Position numbers and translations under genes: made by a program. A stretch of DNA of 16,167 bases from an uncultured Deferribacteraceae bacterium (lineage in GTDB: Bacteria > Chrysiogenota > Deferribacteres > Deferribacterales > Mucispirillaceae), in NCBI GenBank assembly GCA_947039055.1, contig CAMQYB010000019.1:1-16167 (forward strand), in the 5' to 3' direction. The number at the start of each line of letters is the position of its first letter. Position 1 is the first letter of the stretch. Positions 1 to 7,397 of this stretch are shown one piece after another. The notes beneath the pieces are model-generated. The model was not told where the DNA came from and made no database searches. It worked only from the letters and a program-made list of their open reading frames with translations.

Positions 1-788
1 CTAGTTGCAAGATGAACACTAGTTGCAAGATGAACATGAGTTACAAGATCAACATCAGTCTCAAGATGAACATGAGTTGCAAGATCAACCCCCGTCCCAG
101 TTGCAAGATCAACCCCCGTCCCAGTTGCAACCCCCGTCCCAACACCAACACCAGTTTCAGTTGCAACCCCCGTCCCAGTTACAAGATCAACCCCAACCCC
201 AACACCAAAAAACCTGCCAGCATTATGAGCGTTTTGAATAGCTGTAACGATTTTCTGTTTAGTGATAGCTTTTGCTACATCTTTAAGGGGTAGATGAGTT
301 GTTACAAGTACGATCTTAAAATCGTTCGACATCATCATCATAGATATATCTTTAGAACCAGTAAGATGAGCTAAATATTCGGTATGTCCTACGAAATCAT
401 ATCCAGCAAGCGATATAGAGTATTTATTAATTGGCAGAGTAACGATCGCATCAATTAAACCGTTCTCTGCGTACTTTACAGCTTTTTTAATATATTGCAT
501 TGAAGCGTTTCCACATTCAACAGAGTTGACACCGTACTCAAAATCAAACTCTAAAGGGTTATCTGGTTCAACAATTATAAATTTGCTATTAAAGTCAGAA
601 GGGTAGTTGTTATTAAATATATCATTGATCGCTTTATCAAGGATAAACCTATGACAGAACAGAGTAATATCGTAATCCACAGTTGATAAATCTGTATAAT
701 ATACTTGTTTAAGAAACTTTAATGCGACTTCATAACCGATCCCAGCTGGATCGCCTATAGTTAAACCTATATTTATTCTTTTATTCAT
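1..788 (-). CDS. pdxA: 4-hydroxythreonine-4-phosphate dehydrogenase, partial, carrying a hexamer-repeat array
   Basis: PdxA oxidises 4-phosphohydroxy-L-threonine in the DXP-dependent pyridoxal phosphate pathway, in the cytoplasm. Translating the minus strand from ATG at 788-786 gives 262 codons with no stop before the left edge, so the 3' end is outside the window. Family motifs in order are GDPAGIG near residues 12-18 (followed by Tyr where Pro is usual), TLPINK in mid-protein, GHTEYLA with His135, and THLPLKDV with His165. These two His match conserved metal-site histidines of the family. After FFG (193-195), homologues normally continue to a conserved NPHAGE motif holding a further metal-binding His. 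Here the reading becomes strictly two-residue repeats (Gly-Val, Asp-Leu, Ala-Thr, His-Leu) for the remaining 68 codons. The family assignment is secure. Whether the gene is intact, enlarged or broken cannot be decided without the missing 3' end. It is divergent from the FAD dehydrogenase at 977. Confidence 0.9.
   Translation of the reverse strand, partial: MNKRINIGLTIGDPAGIGYEVALKFLKQVYYTDLSTVDYDITLFCHRFILDKAINDIFNNNYPSDFNSKFIIVEPDNPLEFDFEYGVNSVECGNASMQYIKKAVKYAENGLIDAIVTLPINKYSISLAGYDFVGHTEYLAHLTGSKDISMMMMSNDFKIVLVTTHLPLKDVAKAITKQKIVTAIQNAHNAGRFFGVGVGVDLVTGTGVATETGVGVGTGVATGTGVDLATGTGVDLATHVHLETDVDLVTHVHLATSVHLAT
3..206 (-). repeat. Array of 34 diversified hexanucleotide units inside pdxA
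   Basis: Read on the minus strand in the pdxA frame, this stretch splits exactly into 34 six-base units such as GGGACG, GGGGTT, GATCTT, GCAACT, CATGTT and CATCTT. Higher-order groups are visible: a 24-bp group (GGGACG GGGGTT GATCTT GCAACT) occurs twice, and an 18-bp group without GATCTT occurs twice. CATGTT/AGTGTT groups dominate towards the window edge. Because units are multiples of three, the frame is never lost. The second residue of every dipeptide is Val, Leu or Thr, while the first varies (Gly, Ala, Asp, His, Glu, Val, Ser). Base composition is visibly richer in G+C than the rest of the window. The array reaches the left edge, so its true length is unknown. Confidence 0.95.
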
Positions 789-976
789 AATAGTTAAGAT
801 AAACTAATTTGAATTAAATTAAAACAGAAATTATATATCTGCTATATACAAATAATTGTAATGGTTAGCGATTATCCGTTGATTTATAGAACTTTTTAAT
901 AGATGAAAGTACTTGATTATTCTTGGTGATAGTTATAGACTAGAAAGAATATTTAATTTATATAGGTAGATAGATA
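789..976. other. Divergent intergenic region between pdxA and the FAD dehydrogenase
   Basis: This 188-bp AT-rich spacer must hold the promoters of two divergent genes. No strong promoter stands out. A weak plus-strand candidate has TTGATT at 913-918, a 17-nt spacer and TAGACT at 936-941, each box matching four of six consensus positions. The short AGG-containing sequence around 963-967 is a weak ribosome binding site for the gene starting at 977. No clear ribosome binding site precedes the pdxA ATG. Confidence 0.4.
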
Positions 977-3799
977 ATGAATTTTGATAATTTAAGAGAG
1001 ATAGTTAAGGGCGACCTTTACACAGATGAGATTAAACGGATAGAGCTTTCTACAGATGCGTCAATATTTATGGTTAAGCCGTTGGCTGTTTTATATCCTA
1101 AAGATTGTTACGACGTAGCTAAAGCTGTGAAATTTGCAGTTGAGAATAAAATTTCAGTTCATCCACGTGGAGCAGGTTCAGGATTATGTGGATCGGCAGT
1201 AGGTCGTGGACTTGTAATAGATTTTACAAAATATATGAACAGGTTATTAAGTTTAGATTTAAACAGTAACCATTTTACTTGTGAGCCTGGTTATAGACAT
1301 GGTGAGTTAGAGGTTGCGCTTAGTGGTTCAGGTATATTTTTTCCAGCAGCACCATCATCTGGTGAGTATGCAACGTTCGGTGGAATGTATGCAACTAATG
1401 CAGGTGGCGAGTACTCTGTTAAATACGGTAATACTTCCGATTATATAATGGACGCTGAGATAGTGTTATCAGATGGATCAATACATAGGTTTTCAGATAT
1501 TGCAGAGATGAGTGTAGATAGTTTACCAAAAATACTTAAAAAGGTATATAAGTCTATATCTAAAAATGTAGAGTTGATTGATAAATCTTATCCACCTGTA
1601 AAGTGTAATGTTTCAGGGTATGAGTTACGAGATTGTATAAAGGACGATCATTTATTTCTTCATAGATTAATAGGTGGAGCTGAAGGGACGTTCGGTATTG
1701 TTACACAACTTAAATTTTCATTATTAAAGAAGAAACCTTTCTCATCATTACTAGTTGGATATTTTAATAATAAAGAGTTATCAGCTGAGGCAAGTCAAGT
1801 AGCATTGGAGTTTGATCCAGCAGCTATTGAGATAATGGATAAAACGCTTCTAACTTTAGCATCTACTTATAGACCAGAGTTAAAGGATAGAATTCCATCA
1901 GATATAGATAATCTTCTGCTTATAGAGTTTGACGGCGATACAGATAAAGAAGTTATTGAAAAAGCTAAAAAATCTATGCAGTTAATAAAAGCTAAGAAAC
2001 TATCTAAAAATATCAATTTTGCAACAGATAAGAAAGAGGTTGCACAACTATCAGCTGTACGCAAATCGGCTGTACCTATTTTATATCAATTAAAAGGCGA
2101 CAAAAAGATATTAGCGTTAGTTGAAGATGCAGCAGTACCAACTAGCACTCTTACATCATACTTTAAAGGTATAGCTAAGATTTTTGCTAAATATAACGTT
2201 GATTATGTATCGTATGGACATATTGCAAAGGGATTACTTCATACACGTCCGTTACTGAACCTTAAAGAAGAGAGTGATGTATCGTTATTAAAACCGTTAG
2301 CAGATGAAGTATATGAGCTTGTAAGCAGATTAAACGGCACTATATCTGGTGAACACGGTGATGGAAGATTAAGAAGTTGTTATATACCGAGACAGTATAA
2401 GGCTATATATGATATATTTCTTAAAGTTAAAAATAATTTTGATCCAAGTAAAACATTTAATCCAGATATAAAAACGAATGATGATACATCATTGATGGCA
2501 AAAGATCTTCGTTACGGTGCTGAATATAAAGCAGAAGAAGATGCTATATATGAGCTTATATGGAACGATAACACTTTTATTGAAGAGGCTGAACTATGTC
2601 ATGGATGTTCTAAATGTACGACTATTACAAACTCTACAAGAATGTGTCCTGTATTTAAATCAACTAAAGATGAGAATGCTACACCTAAGGCGAAGGCTAA
2701 CATATTAAGAGCGTATCTATCTGGAAAACTAGATCCTAGTATGGCTATGTTTGATAAACCGTTTATGGATGTTATTAATCATTGTATTAACTGTGGCAGT
2801 TGTTCTATAGAGTGTCCGTCTAAAGTTAATATCCCTAAATTAGCGTTAGAAGTTAAGGCTAGATATTTTAAGAAACATGGTGCGTCACTTACAAGTCATT
2901 TAGTTACAAAATTTGAGTTAATGGGCAAACTGTTTCATAGGTTCGGATCGTTAATAGTTAAGATGACAAACCCTATTAAAGTTCGTAAATTGATGGAACG
3001 TTTTATCGGATTAGCACATGAAAGAAAGATGGTACTGTTTAGTAAGAAAACGATCAAAGATTATATTCAGTACAATAAAGATATGTATTCAGGAAAAACG
3101 GTTATATATTTTGCAGGTTGTTACGCATCATATATTAAGCCAGAGATTACAGAGTCGACTTTAAACGTGCTTAAGAAGTTAGGTTATACGGTTATTGTTC
3201 CTAAGCAAACGTGTTGTGGTATCCCTCATATATCTAAAGGTATGGTTGATCAAACAAAAGGAAAGATTAAGAAAAATCTTGAGTTATGGGGAGAGCATAT
3301 AGATCAAGCAGATTATATTGTTACATCTTGTTCATCTTGTGCGTTATCGTTATATAAAGAGTGGGGTTACTGTCTTGACGGCGAGGATATAGATAAAGTT
3401 AAATCTAAAATCATATATATAACAGATCTTATTAAAGGTGATCTTGATAATATACATAGAGTAGAGAAGAAAGAGGATATAGGGTTAGTTTATCATATGT
3501 CATGTCACATGAAACTGCTTCCTAATCCAACATCGACTATAGATGTGTTAAAGACGCTTGAAGGCGTTGATAGTACAGATTTAAACAGTTCTTGTTGTGG
3601 AATGGCAGGAAGTTGGGGATTATATAAAGAGAATTACACACAATCATTAGACATAGCGTCTCACATGATTAATAAAATGAATAAAGCTAGTGTTTCATAC
3701 GCTGCAACGGATTGTCCAACTTGTGCAATGCAGATGACTCATTTAGGAAATAAGGAAGTTATTCATCCGATACAGGTTATAGAAAAATGTTTAAAATAA
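977..3799 (+). CDS. Fused FAD-linked 2-hydroxyacid dehydrogenase with Fe-S and CCG electron-transfer domains
   Basis: The 940-residue protein probably oxidises a D-2-hydroxyacid (D-lactate, D-2-hydroxyglutarate or similar) and passes electrons to the respiratory chain. The FAD-binding domain is at the N-terminus, with PRGAGSGLCG at 63-72. The oxidase C-terminal domain carries GHIAKGLLH (His415, His422) and SGEHGDGR around 457-464, matching the metal and catalytic histidines of the D-lactate/D-2-hydroxyglutarate group. Two 4Fe-4S clusters follow (Cys541, 544, 547, 557 and Cys603, 606, 609, 613), then two cysteine-rich CCG repeats (CCG at 746-748 and 873-875). The architecture resembles E. coli YdiJ and GlcD-GlcF fusions and looks complete. 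No transmembrane segment or signal peptide is seen. It is the first gene of a run to hldE, and its end overlaps the next gene by 13 bases. The substrate cannot be read from sequence. Confidence 0.88.
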   Translation: MNFDNLREIVKGDLYTDEIKRIELSTDASIFMVKPLAVLYPKDCYDVAKAVKFAVENKISVHPRGAGSGLCGSAVGRGLVIDFTKYMNRLLSLDLNSNHFTCEPGYRHGELEVALSGSGIFFPAAPSSGEYATFGGMYATNAGGEYSVKYGNTSDYIMDAEIVLSDGSIHRFSDIAEMSVDSLPKILKKVYKSISKNVELIDKSYPPVKCNVSGYELRDCIKDDHLFLHRLIGGAEGTFGIVTQLKFSLLKKKPFSSLLVGYFNNKELSAEASQVALEFDPAAIEIMDKTLLTLASTYRPELKDRIPSDIDNLLLIEFDGDTDKEVIEKAKKSMQLIKAKKLSKNINFATDKKEVAQLSAVRKSAVPILYQLKGDKKILALVEDAAVPTSTLTSYFKGIAKIFAKYNVDYVSYGHIAKGLLHTRPLLNLKEESDVSLLKPLADEVYELVSRLNGTISGEHGDGRLRSCYIPRQYKAIYDIFLKVKNNFDPSKTFNPDIKTNDDTSLMAKDLRYGAEYKAEEDAIYELIWNDNTFIEEAELCHGCSKCTTITNSTRMCPVFKSTKDENATPKAKANILRAYLSGKLDPSMAMFDKPFMDVINHCINCGSCSIECPSKVNIPKLALEVKARYFKKHGASLTSHLVTKFELMGKLFHRFGSLIVKMTNPIKVRKLMERFIGLAHERKMVLFSKKTIKDYIQYNKDMYSGKTVIYFAGCYASYIKPEITESTLNVLKKLGYTVIVPKQTCCGIPHISKGMVDQTKGKIKKNLELWGEHIDQADYIVTSCSSCALSLYKEWGYCLDGEDIDKVKSKIIYITDLIKGDLDNIHRVEKKEDIGLVYHMSCHMKLLPNPTSTIDVLKTLEGVDSTDLNSSCCGMAGSWGLYKENYTQSLDIASHMINKMNKASVSYAATDCPTCAMQMTHLGNKEVIHPIQVIEKCLK

Positions 3800-5082
3800 T
3801 TATTTTTGTTACGGTATTTTTTGTAAGTTCAATATCTAATCTATACTCTAACCAGAATATTAAGATTAAGAGTGGTGATGTTAAGTCAGATAATAAGTCT
3901 ATTGTTAAAACTGATACAGAATCGTTTTACGATGAAGATTATTTTGTTGGATTAAAGGCGTATGAAGATGGATTGACGGATGTTACAAAAATAGCGTTTG
4001 AAGTTTTTCTATCAAAGAATAGACAAGGTGATGAGGCTGATTTTGCACGATATATATTATATCAAATATACCAAGCAGAAGGTAATCTTGAGAGTGCTAA
4101 AGATACGTTGTTAAAAATTCAAGATAGTAAGAATTATAGATTTAACACAGAGAAACTTATGAGTGATAAGATGTCTCTACTGCTTAAAACAGATTGTGAA
4201 CTTGCTAAAAAGTTTTTAATAGAAGATGAAAATGCAGGGTTACTATTATACACTAAATCAGAGTGTACAGTTGATAAGCCGTTAGCTGATGCAGTAGCTA
4301 TAAGAAGTTACGATCCAAGAGAGCTACTTTTCTTTATTGATAAGATTAAGGATACTCCAGAGTATGTTTTAGTAGTGTATGATAACTTATCAGATGTAGA
4401 AAAATCTGAAGAGGTTCTTAACTACTACTCTAAATATTTTTATATTAATAAGATGAAAGATCAGTTCTTTAAATTATATAACGAGTATAAAACAGCTGAA
4501 TCGTTAGAGTTAGCACTTAATATGTCGTGGGAAACTGGTAATTATAAAGAGTACATAGCGGTATTTGATAGAGATGTAAAAGTTGATTTCAAACTATCTA
4601 AAGCATCGTACTGTAGAATGATCGAGGCTAGCAGTAGAATAAGTGTTAAGTATGAATGCGATCTAATTGAGAAATGTCTTACAAAAAAGAATGATACGTT
4701 AGTTAAGACTGTTATTGCGTGTTTAATCAAGAACGGTGATAAAGATAAGTTCGCTATATTTATAGATAAGCTGGATAGTAAAAATATGCGAGAAGTTTGT
4801 AAATACACAGGTAACTTTATAGAGAAAGATTTATTTACAACATCATCAGCTAAACGATTTAATACGTGCGAGGATAAGTTATCAATCTATAAGCATTTTG
4901 TTGATAAGAAAGATTATAATTTAATAATGTCACTTGCAGGTAAAGGTATAGATCAGATGGATTTTGCATTTATGGCTTATGTGTATGCAGGACAAGGTAA
5001 TATGGCAGAGTATGAAAATTACCTCAAACGAGTTGAAGATATAAACCTTAAAGGGTATATAGAGAGATTAACAGCTAAGTAA
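3787..5082 (+). CDS. Exported TPR-like protein of unknown function
   Basis: I do not recognise a specific family. The 431-residue protein begins with a typical Sec signal peptide: MFKIIIFVTVFFVSSIS, with probable cleavage near Ser21-Asn22 and no lipobox Cys. The rest is helical, Lys- and Asp-rich, and has TPR-like repeats, clearest around residues 55-120 (paired helices with regularly spaced Ala, Tyr and Leu). It is therefore likely periplasmic and may act as a protein-binding scaffold. Its start lies inside the last codons of the upstream dehydrogenase (13-base overlap), which suggests translational coupling. The signal peptide right at this ATG supports the start. Gene order places it with hldE, so a role in envelope biogenesis is possible but is inference only. 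Confidence 0.7.
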   Translation: MFKIIIFVTVFFVSSISNLYSNQNIKIKSGDVKSDNKSIVKTDTESFYDEDYFVGLKAYEDGLTDVTKIAFEVFLSKNRQGDEADFARYILYQIYQAEGNLESAKDTLLKIQDSKNYRFNTEKLMSDKMSLLLKTDCELAKKFLIEDENAGLLLYTKSECTVDKPLADAVAIRSYDPRELLFFIDKIKDTPEYVLVVYDNLSDVEKSEEVLNYYSKYFYINKMKDQFFKLYNEYKTAESLELALNMSWETGNYKEYIAVFDRDVKVDFKLSKASYCRMIEASSRISVKYECDLIEKCLTKKNDTLVKTVIACLIKNGDKDKFAIFIDKLDSKNMREVCKYTGNFIEKDLFTTSSAKRFNTCEDKLSIYKHFVDKKDYNLIMSLAGKGIDQMDFAFMAYVYAGQGNMAEYENYLKRVEDINLKGYIERLTAK

Positions 5083-5106
5083 ATTTTAAAACTAAGTGAG
5101 AGAGAT

Positions 5107-5859
5107 ATGTTTAGTAGATTTATGTTTATGTTATTTGTAATACTCTTTTTAGTATCGGTTGGATTTTTTACATATAGATACTTTAACGGAGAGGATTTTA
5201 AACTATACGATGAGGCTGTTATCTTATTTGAAAACGGTAATATTGAAGAAGCTCATGATAAATTAGTTAAAGCTTATAATATACGAAAAACGAATAGAAA
5301 AGTGCTAGCATTAAAAACGGAAGTTTATCAAATTTTACGATATAAAGAATTGCTTATTACGGCAAATAATGCGTATGAAAAAGCGTTAGGTGCAGTTGAC
5401 AGAGATGATTATGTATCTGCTGCAGACTATGTTGACATAGCTTTAATCAGTCTTGACGGTATATCAGAGAAAGCTGAAAATTACGATGAGGCGATGGAGC
5501 TACAAAAAAAAGTTGTTCAAGTTGCTAATGAAATAATCGAAAAAGCACCTCTTAGATATTACGATAAAGGTATCATCTTTTTGAAAGAGGGAGAGTATGA
5601 AAAAGCATACTACTCATTCACATACATAGGAAAACCAAGCAAAGAAGTTGTACAGTTAAAAAGTGATATCGCATATAAATTAGGTAATAAACAGTACGAT
5701 AAAGCTATTAACGATATCGGTGGTATAGATCTGTTTTTAGTACGAGATGCTATATTTTGGTACTCTAAGATTGATGAGAGTTATATAGATCATAAAGATG
5801 CGAATGTTAGGTTAGATACGTTAAAGAATATTTTAAAAGATAATGGAAATAAGCAATGA
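5107..5859 (+). CDS. Membrane-anchored TPR-like protein of unknown function
   Basis: This 250-residue protein has one hydrophobic N-terminal segment (about residues 5-24, after MFSRF), most likely an uncleaved anchor that leaves the rest in the periplasm. TPR-like helix pairs follow near residues 35-75 (LYDEAVILFENGNIEEAHDKL) and 150-200 (GIIFLKEGEYEKAYYSF), with the Gly, Ala and Tyr spacing usual for such repeats. A GA-rich ribosome binding site (GTGAGAGAG) lies just before the ATG. It starts 24 bases after the previous TPR-like gene, and its stop overlaps the hldE start as ATGA. The pair may act together in the envelope. No catalytic motif is seen and I cannot name a family. Confidence 0.68.
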   Translation: MFSRFMFMLFVILFLVSVGFFTYRYFNGEDFKLYDEAVILFENGNIEEAHDKLVKAYNIRKTNRKVLALKTEVYQILRYKELLITANNAYEKALGAVDRDDYVSAADYVDIALISLDGISEKAENYDEAMELQKKVVQVANEIIEKAPLRYYDKGIIFLKEGEYEKAYYSFTYIGKPSKEVVQLKSDIAYKLGNKQYDKAINDIGGIDLFLVRDAIFWYSKIDESYIDHKDANVRLDTLKNILKDNGNKQ

Positions 5860-7262
5860 AATTAAATTTTTCAACTGTAAAAGTATTAGTCGTTGGCGAT
5901 ATGATGCTAGATATTTATTATACAGGAGATGTTTCAAGGATATCACCTGAAGCTCCTGTGCCTGTTGTAAAAATTTCTGATACGACTAAGAGACTTGGTG
6001 GTGCTTGCAACGTTGCAAATAATCTATCTCACATAGGTGCGAACGTTAGGTTGCTAGGACTTGCAAGTGACGATACTCACGGCAAGATTTTAAGAAAGAT
6101 GTTAGATGATATAAAAGTATCGTATCAGTTATATAACTTTCTTGAGAACACAACGAGCAAATTAAGAGTTATAGGTTCAAGACAGCAGATAGCACGACTT
6201 GATTTTGAAGATGATACAGTGCTTGATAAACCGTCAGTTGATGAGATCACAAAAGATATCAAAACAGATCTTGCGTTAAATGATGTGATAATTATATCTG
6301 ATTACGGTAAAGGTGTTTGTACTGATGAGATCTGTGCATATATTATAAGTGAAGCAAAAAAGATTTCTAAACCAGTAATTATAGATCCTAAAGGTAACGA
6401 CTGGACAAAATATACTGGAGCAACAGTTGTAACTCCGAACGTGAAAGAGCTTGGCGTTGTTGCAAATGTATCTATTAATAATACCGATGAAGATGTTCTA
6501 AAATACGGTAGAATGATTAAAGATAAATATGATATAGAGTATTTAATTGTAACAAGATCAGATCAAGGAATTACAGTTATAGCATCTGATTACGTTAAAA
6601 CATTTAAAGCAGAATCAAAAGAAGTGTTCGATGTTTCAGGAGCAGGAGACACAGTTGTATCTATCTTAGCAGTATCGTTCGCACTTAATTATGATATAGC
6701 AGAAACGATCGAACTTGCAAATAGAGCAGCAGGAATAGTTGTTGCAAAAGCTCACACCGTGCCGATTACAATAGAAGAACTTAAAGAGAGTTATAACCTT
6801 GTTCAGCACTCTAAGATGATAACTAAAGATAATTTAGATGAGGTTCTGCTTTACTATAGAGATCGAGGTAAGAAGATAGTTTTCACTAACGGTTGTTTTG
6901 ATATTCTTCATATCGGACACGTCAAATATCTGCAAGCTTCAAAAGAGGTTGGCGATGTTTTAATAGTTGGACTTAACTCTGATAAATCTGTCAAGATGTT
7001 AAAGGGTGATGATAGACCGATTAATAATCAAGCAGATAGAGCTACATTATTATCTGCATTTTCATTTATAGATCATGTGATTATTTTTGATGATGAGACA
7101 CCAGTAGAGTTAATCAAAACTATCAAACCAGATGTTCTAGTCAAAGGTGGCGATTATAAACTTGAAGAGGTAGTAGGTAGAGAGTATGCAAAAAAAGTTG
7201 AGTTAATAGATTTTGTTGAAGGGTATTCATCAACAAATATAATCAATAAGATATCTAATTAA
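5856..7262 (+). CDS. hldE: Bifunctional heptose-7-phosphate kinase / heptose-1-phosphate adenylyltransferase
   Basis: HldE makes ADP-D-glycero-beta-D-manno-heptose for the LPS inner core, acting twice in the cytoplasm with a phosphatase step in between. The 468 residues match the usual two-domain length (about 477 in E. coli). The N-terminal ribokinase-like domain (1 to about 315) shows GDMMLD at 14-19, RISPEAPVPV, GGACNVANN, and the catalytic DVSGAGDT at 259-266 with Asp265. The C-terminal nucleotidyltransferase domain shows FTNGCFDILHIGH at about 343-355, containing the HIGH motif, and GGDY at 431-434. All key residues are present. The ATG overlaps the stop of the upstream gene (ATGA), so it is co-translated at the end of a four-gene run. 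hldD follows after 135 bases. Confidence 0.96.
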   Translation: MKLNFSTVKVLVVGDMMLDIYYTGDVSRISPEAPVPVVKISDTTKRLGGACNVANNLSHIGANVRLLGLASDDTHGKILRKMLDDIKVSYQLYNFLENTTSKLRVIGSRQQIARLDFEDDTVLDKPSVDEITKDIKTDLALNDVIIISDYGKGVCTDEICAYIISEAKKISKPVIIDPKGNDWTKYTGATVVTPNVKELGVVANVSINNTDEDVLKYGRMIKDKYDIEYLIVTRSDQGITVIASDYVKTFKAESKEVFDVSGAGDTVVSILAVSFALNYDIAETIELANRAAGIVVAKAHTVPITIEELKESYNLVQHSKMITKDNLDEVLLYYRDRGKKIVFTNGCFDILHIGHVKYLQASKEVGDVLIVGLNSDKSVKMLKGDDRPINNQADRATLLSAFSFIDHVIIFDDETPVELIKTIKPDVLVKGGDYKLEEVVGREYAKKVELIDFVEGYSSTNIINKISN

Positions 7263-7316
7263 TAAGCTAAAATGATATCCAACTAACAACCGTAAAGGTG
7301 TAGTGCTGATAAGATA

Positions 7317-7342
7317 TTAAGTGTATGAGTTTACGTCGATAA
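7317..7342 (+). promoter_or_regulatory. Possible sigma-28-like promoter upstream of hldD
   Basis: TTAAGTGT at 7317-7324 and GTCGATAA at 7335-7342 resemble the flagellar sigma-28 boxes TAAAGTTT and GCCGATAA (six and seven of eight positions). The spacer is 10 rather than the usual 11 bases. It sits about 55 bases before the hldD ATG, inside the only gap between hldE and hldD (7263-7397). The off-by-one spacing makes this a weak call. I see no terminator in the same gap. Confidence 0.25.
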
Positions 7343-7397
7343 TATAACTTAGAGCAATAATAAAATTTACAAAATAATATAATTTATAGAGGTATAT

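Noticed and set aside
1..206. CRISPR-like or satellite array at the left edge
   Set aside because: Units are six bases with no spacers, and the array is in frame with pdxA.
12..293. Plus-strand open frames at 12-293 and 23-241 encoding Asn/Pro- and Gln/Pro-rich peptides
   Set aside because: They exist because the hexamer units contain no stops in several frames. The minus strand encodes a clear PdxA over the same bases.
7378..7383. Perfect TATAAT before hldD
   Set aside because: It is only 14 bases before the ATG, would place the start of transcription in the ribosome binding site, and has no -35 box.
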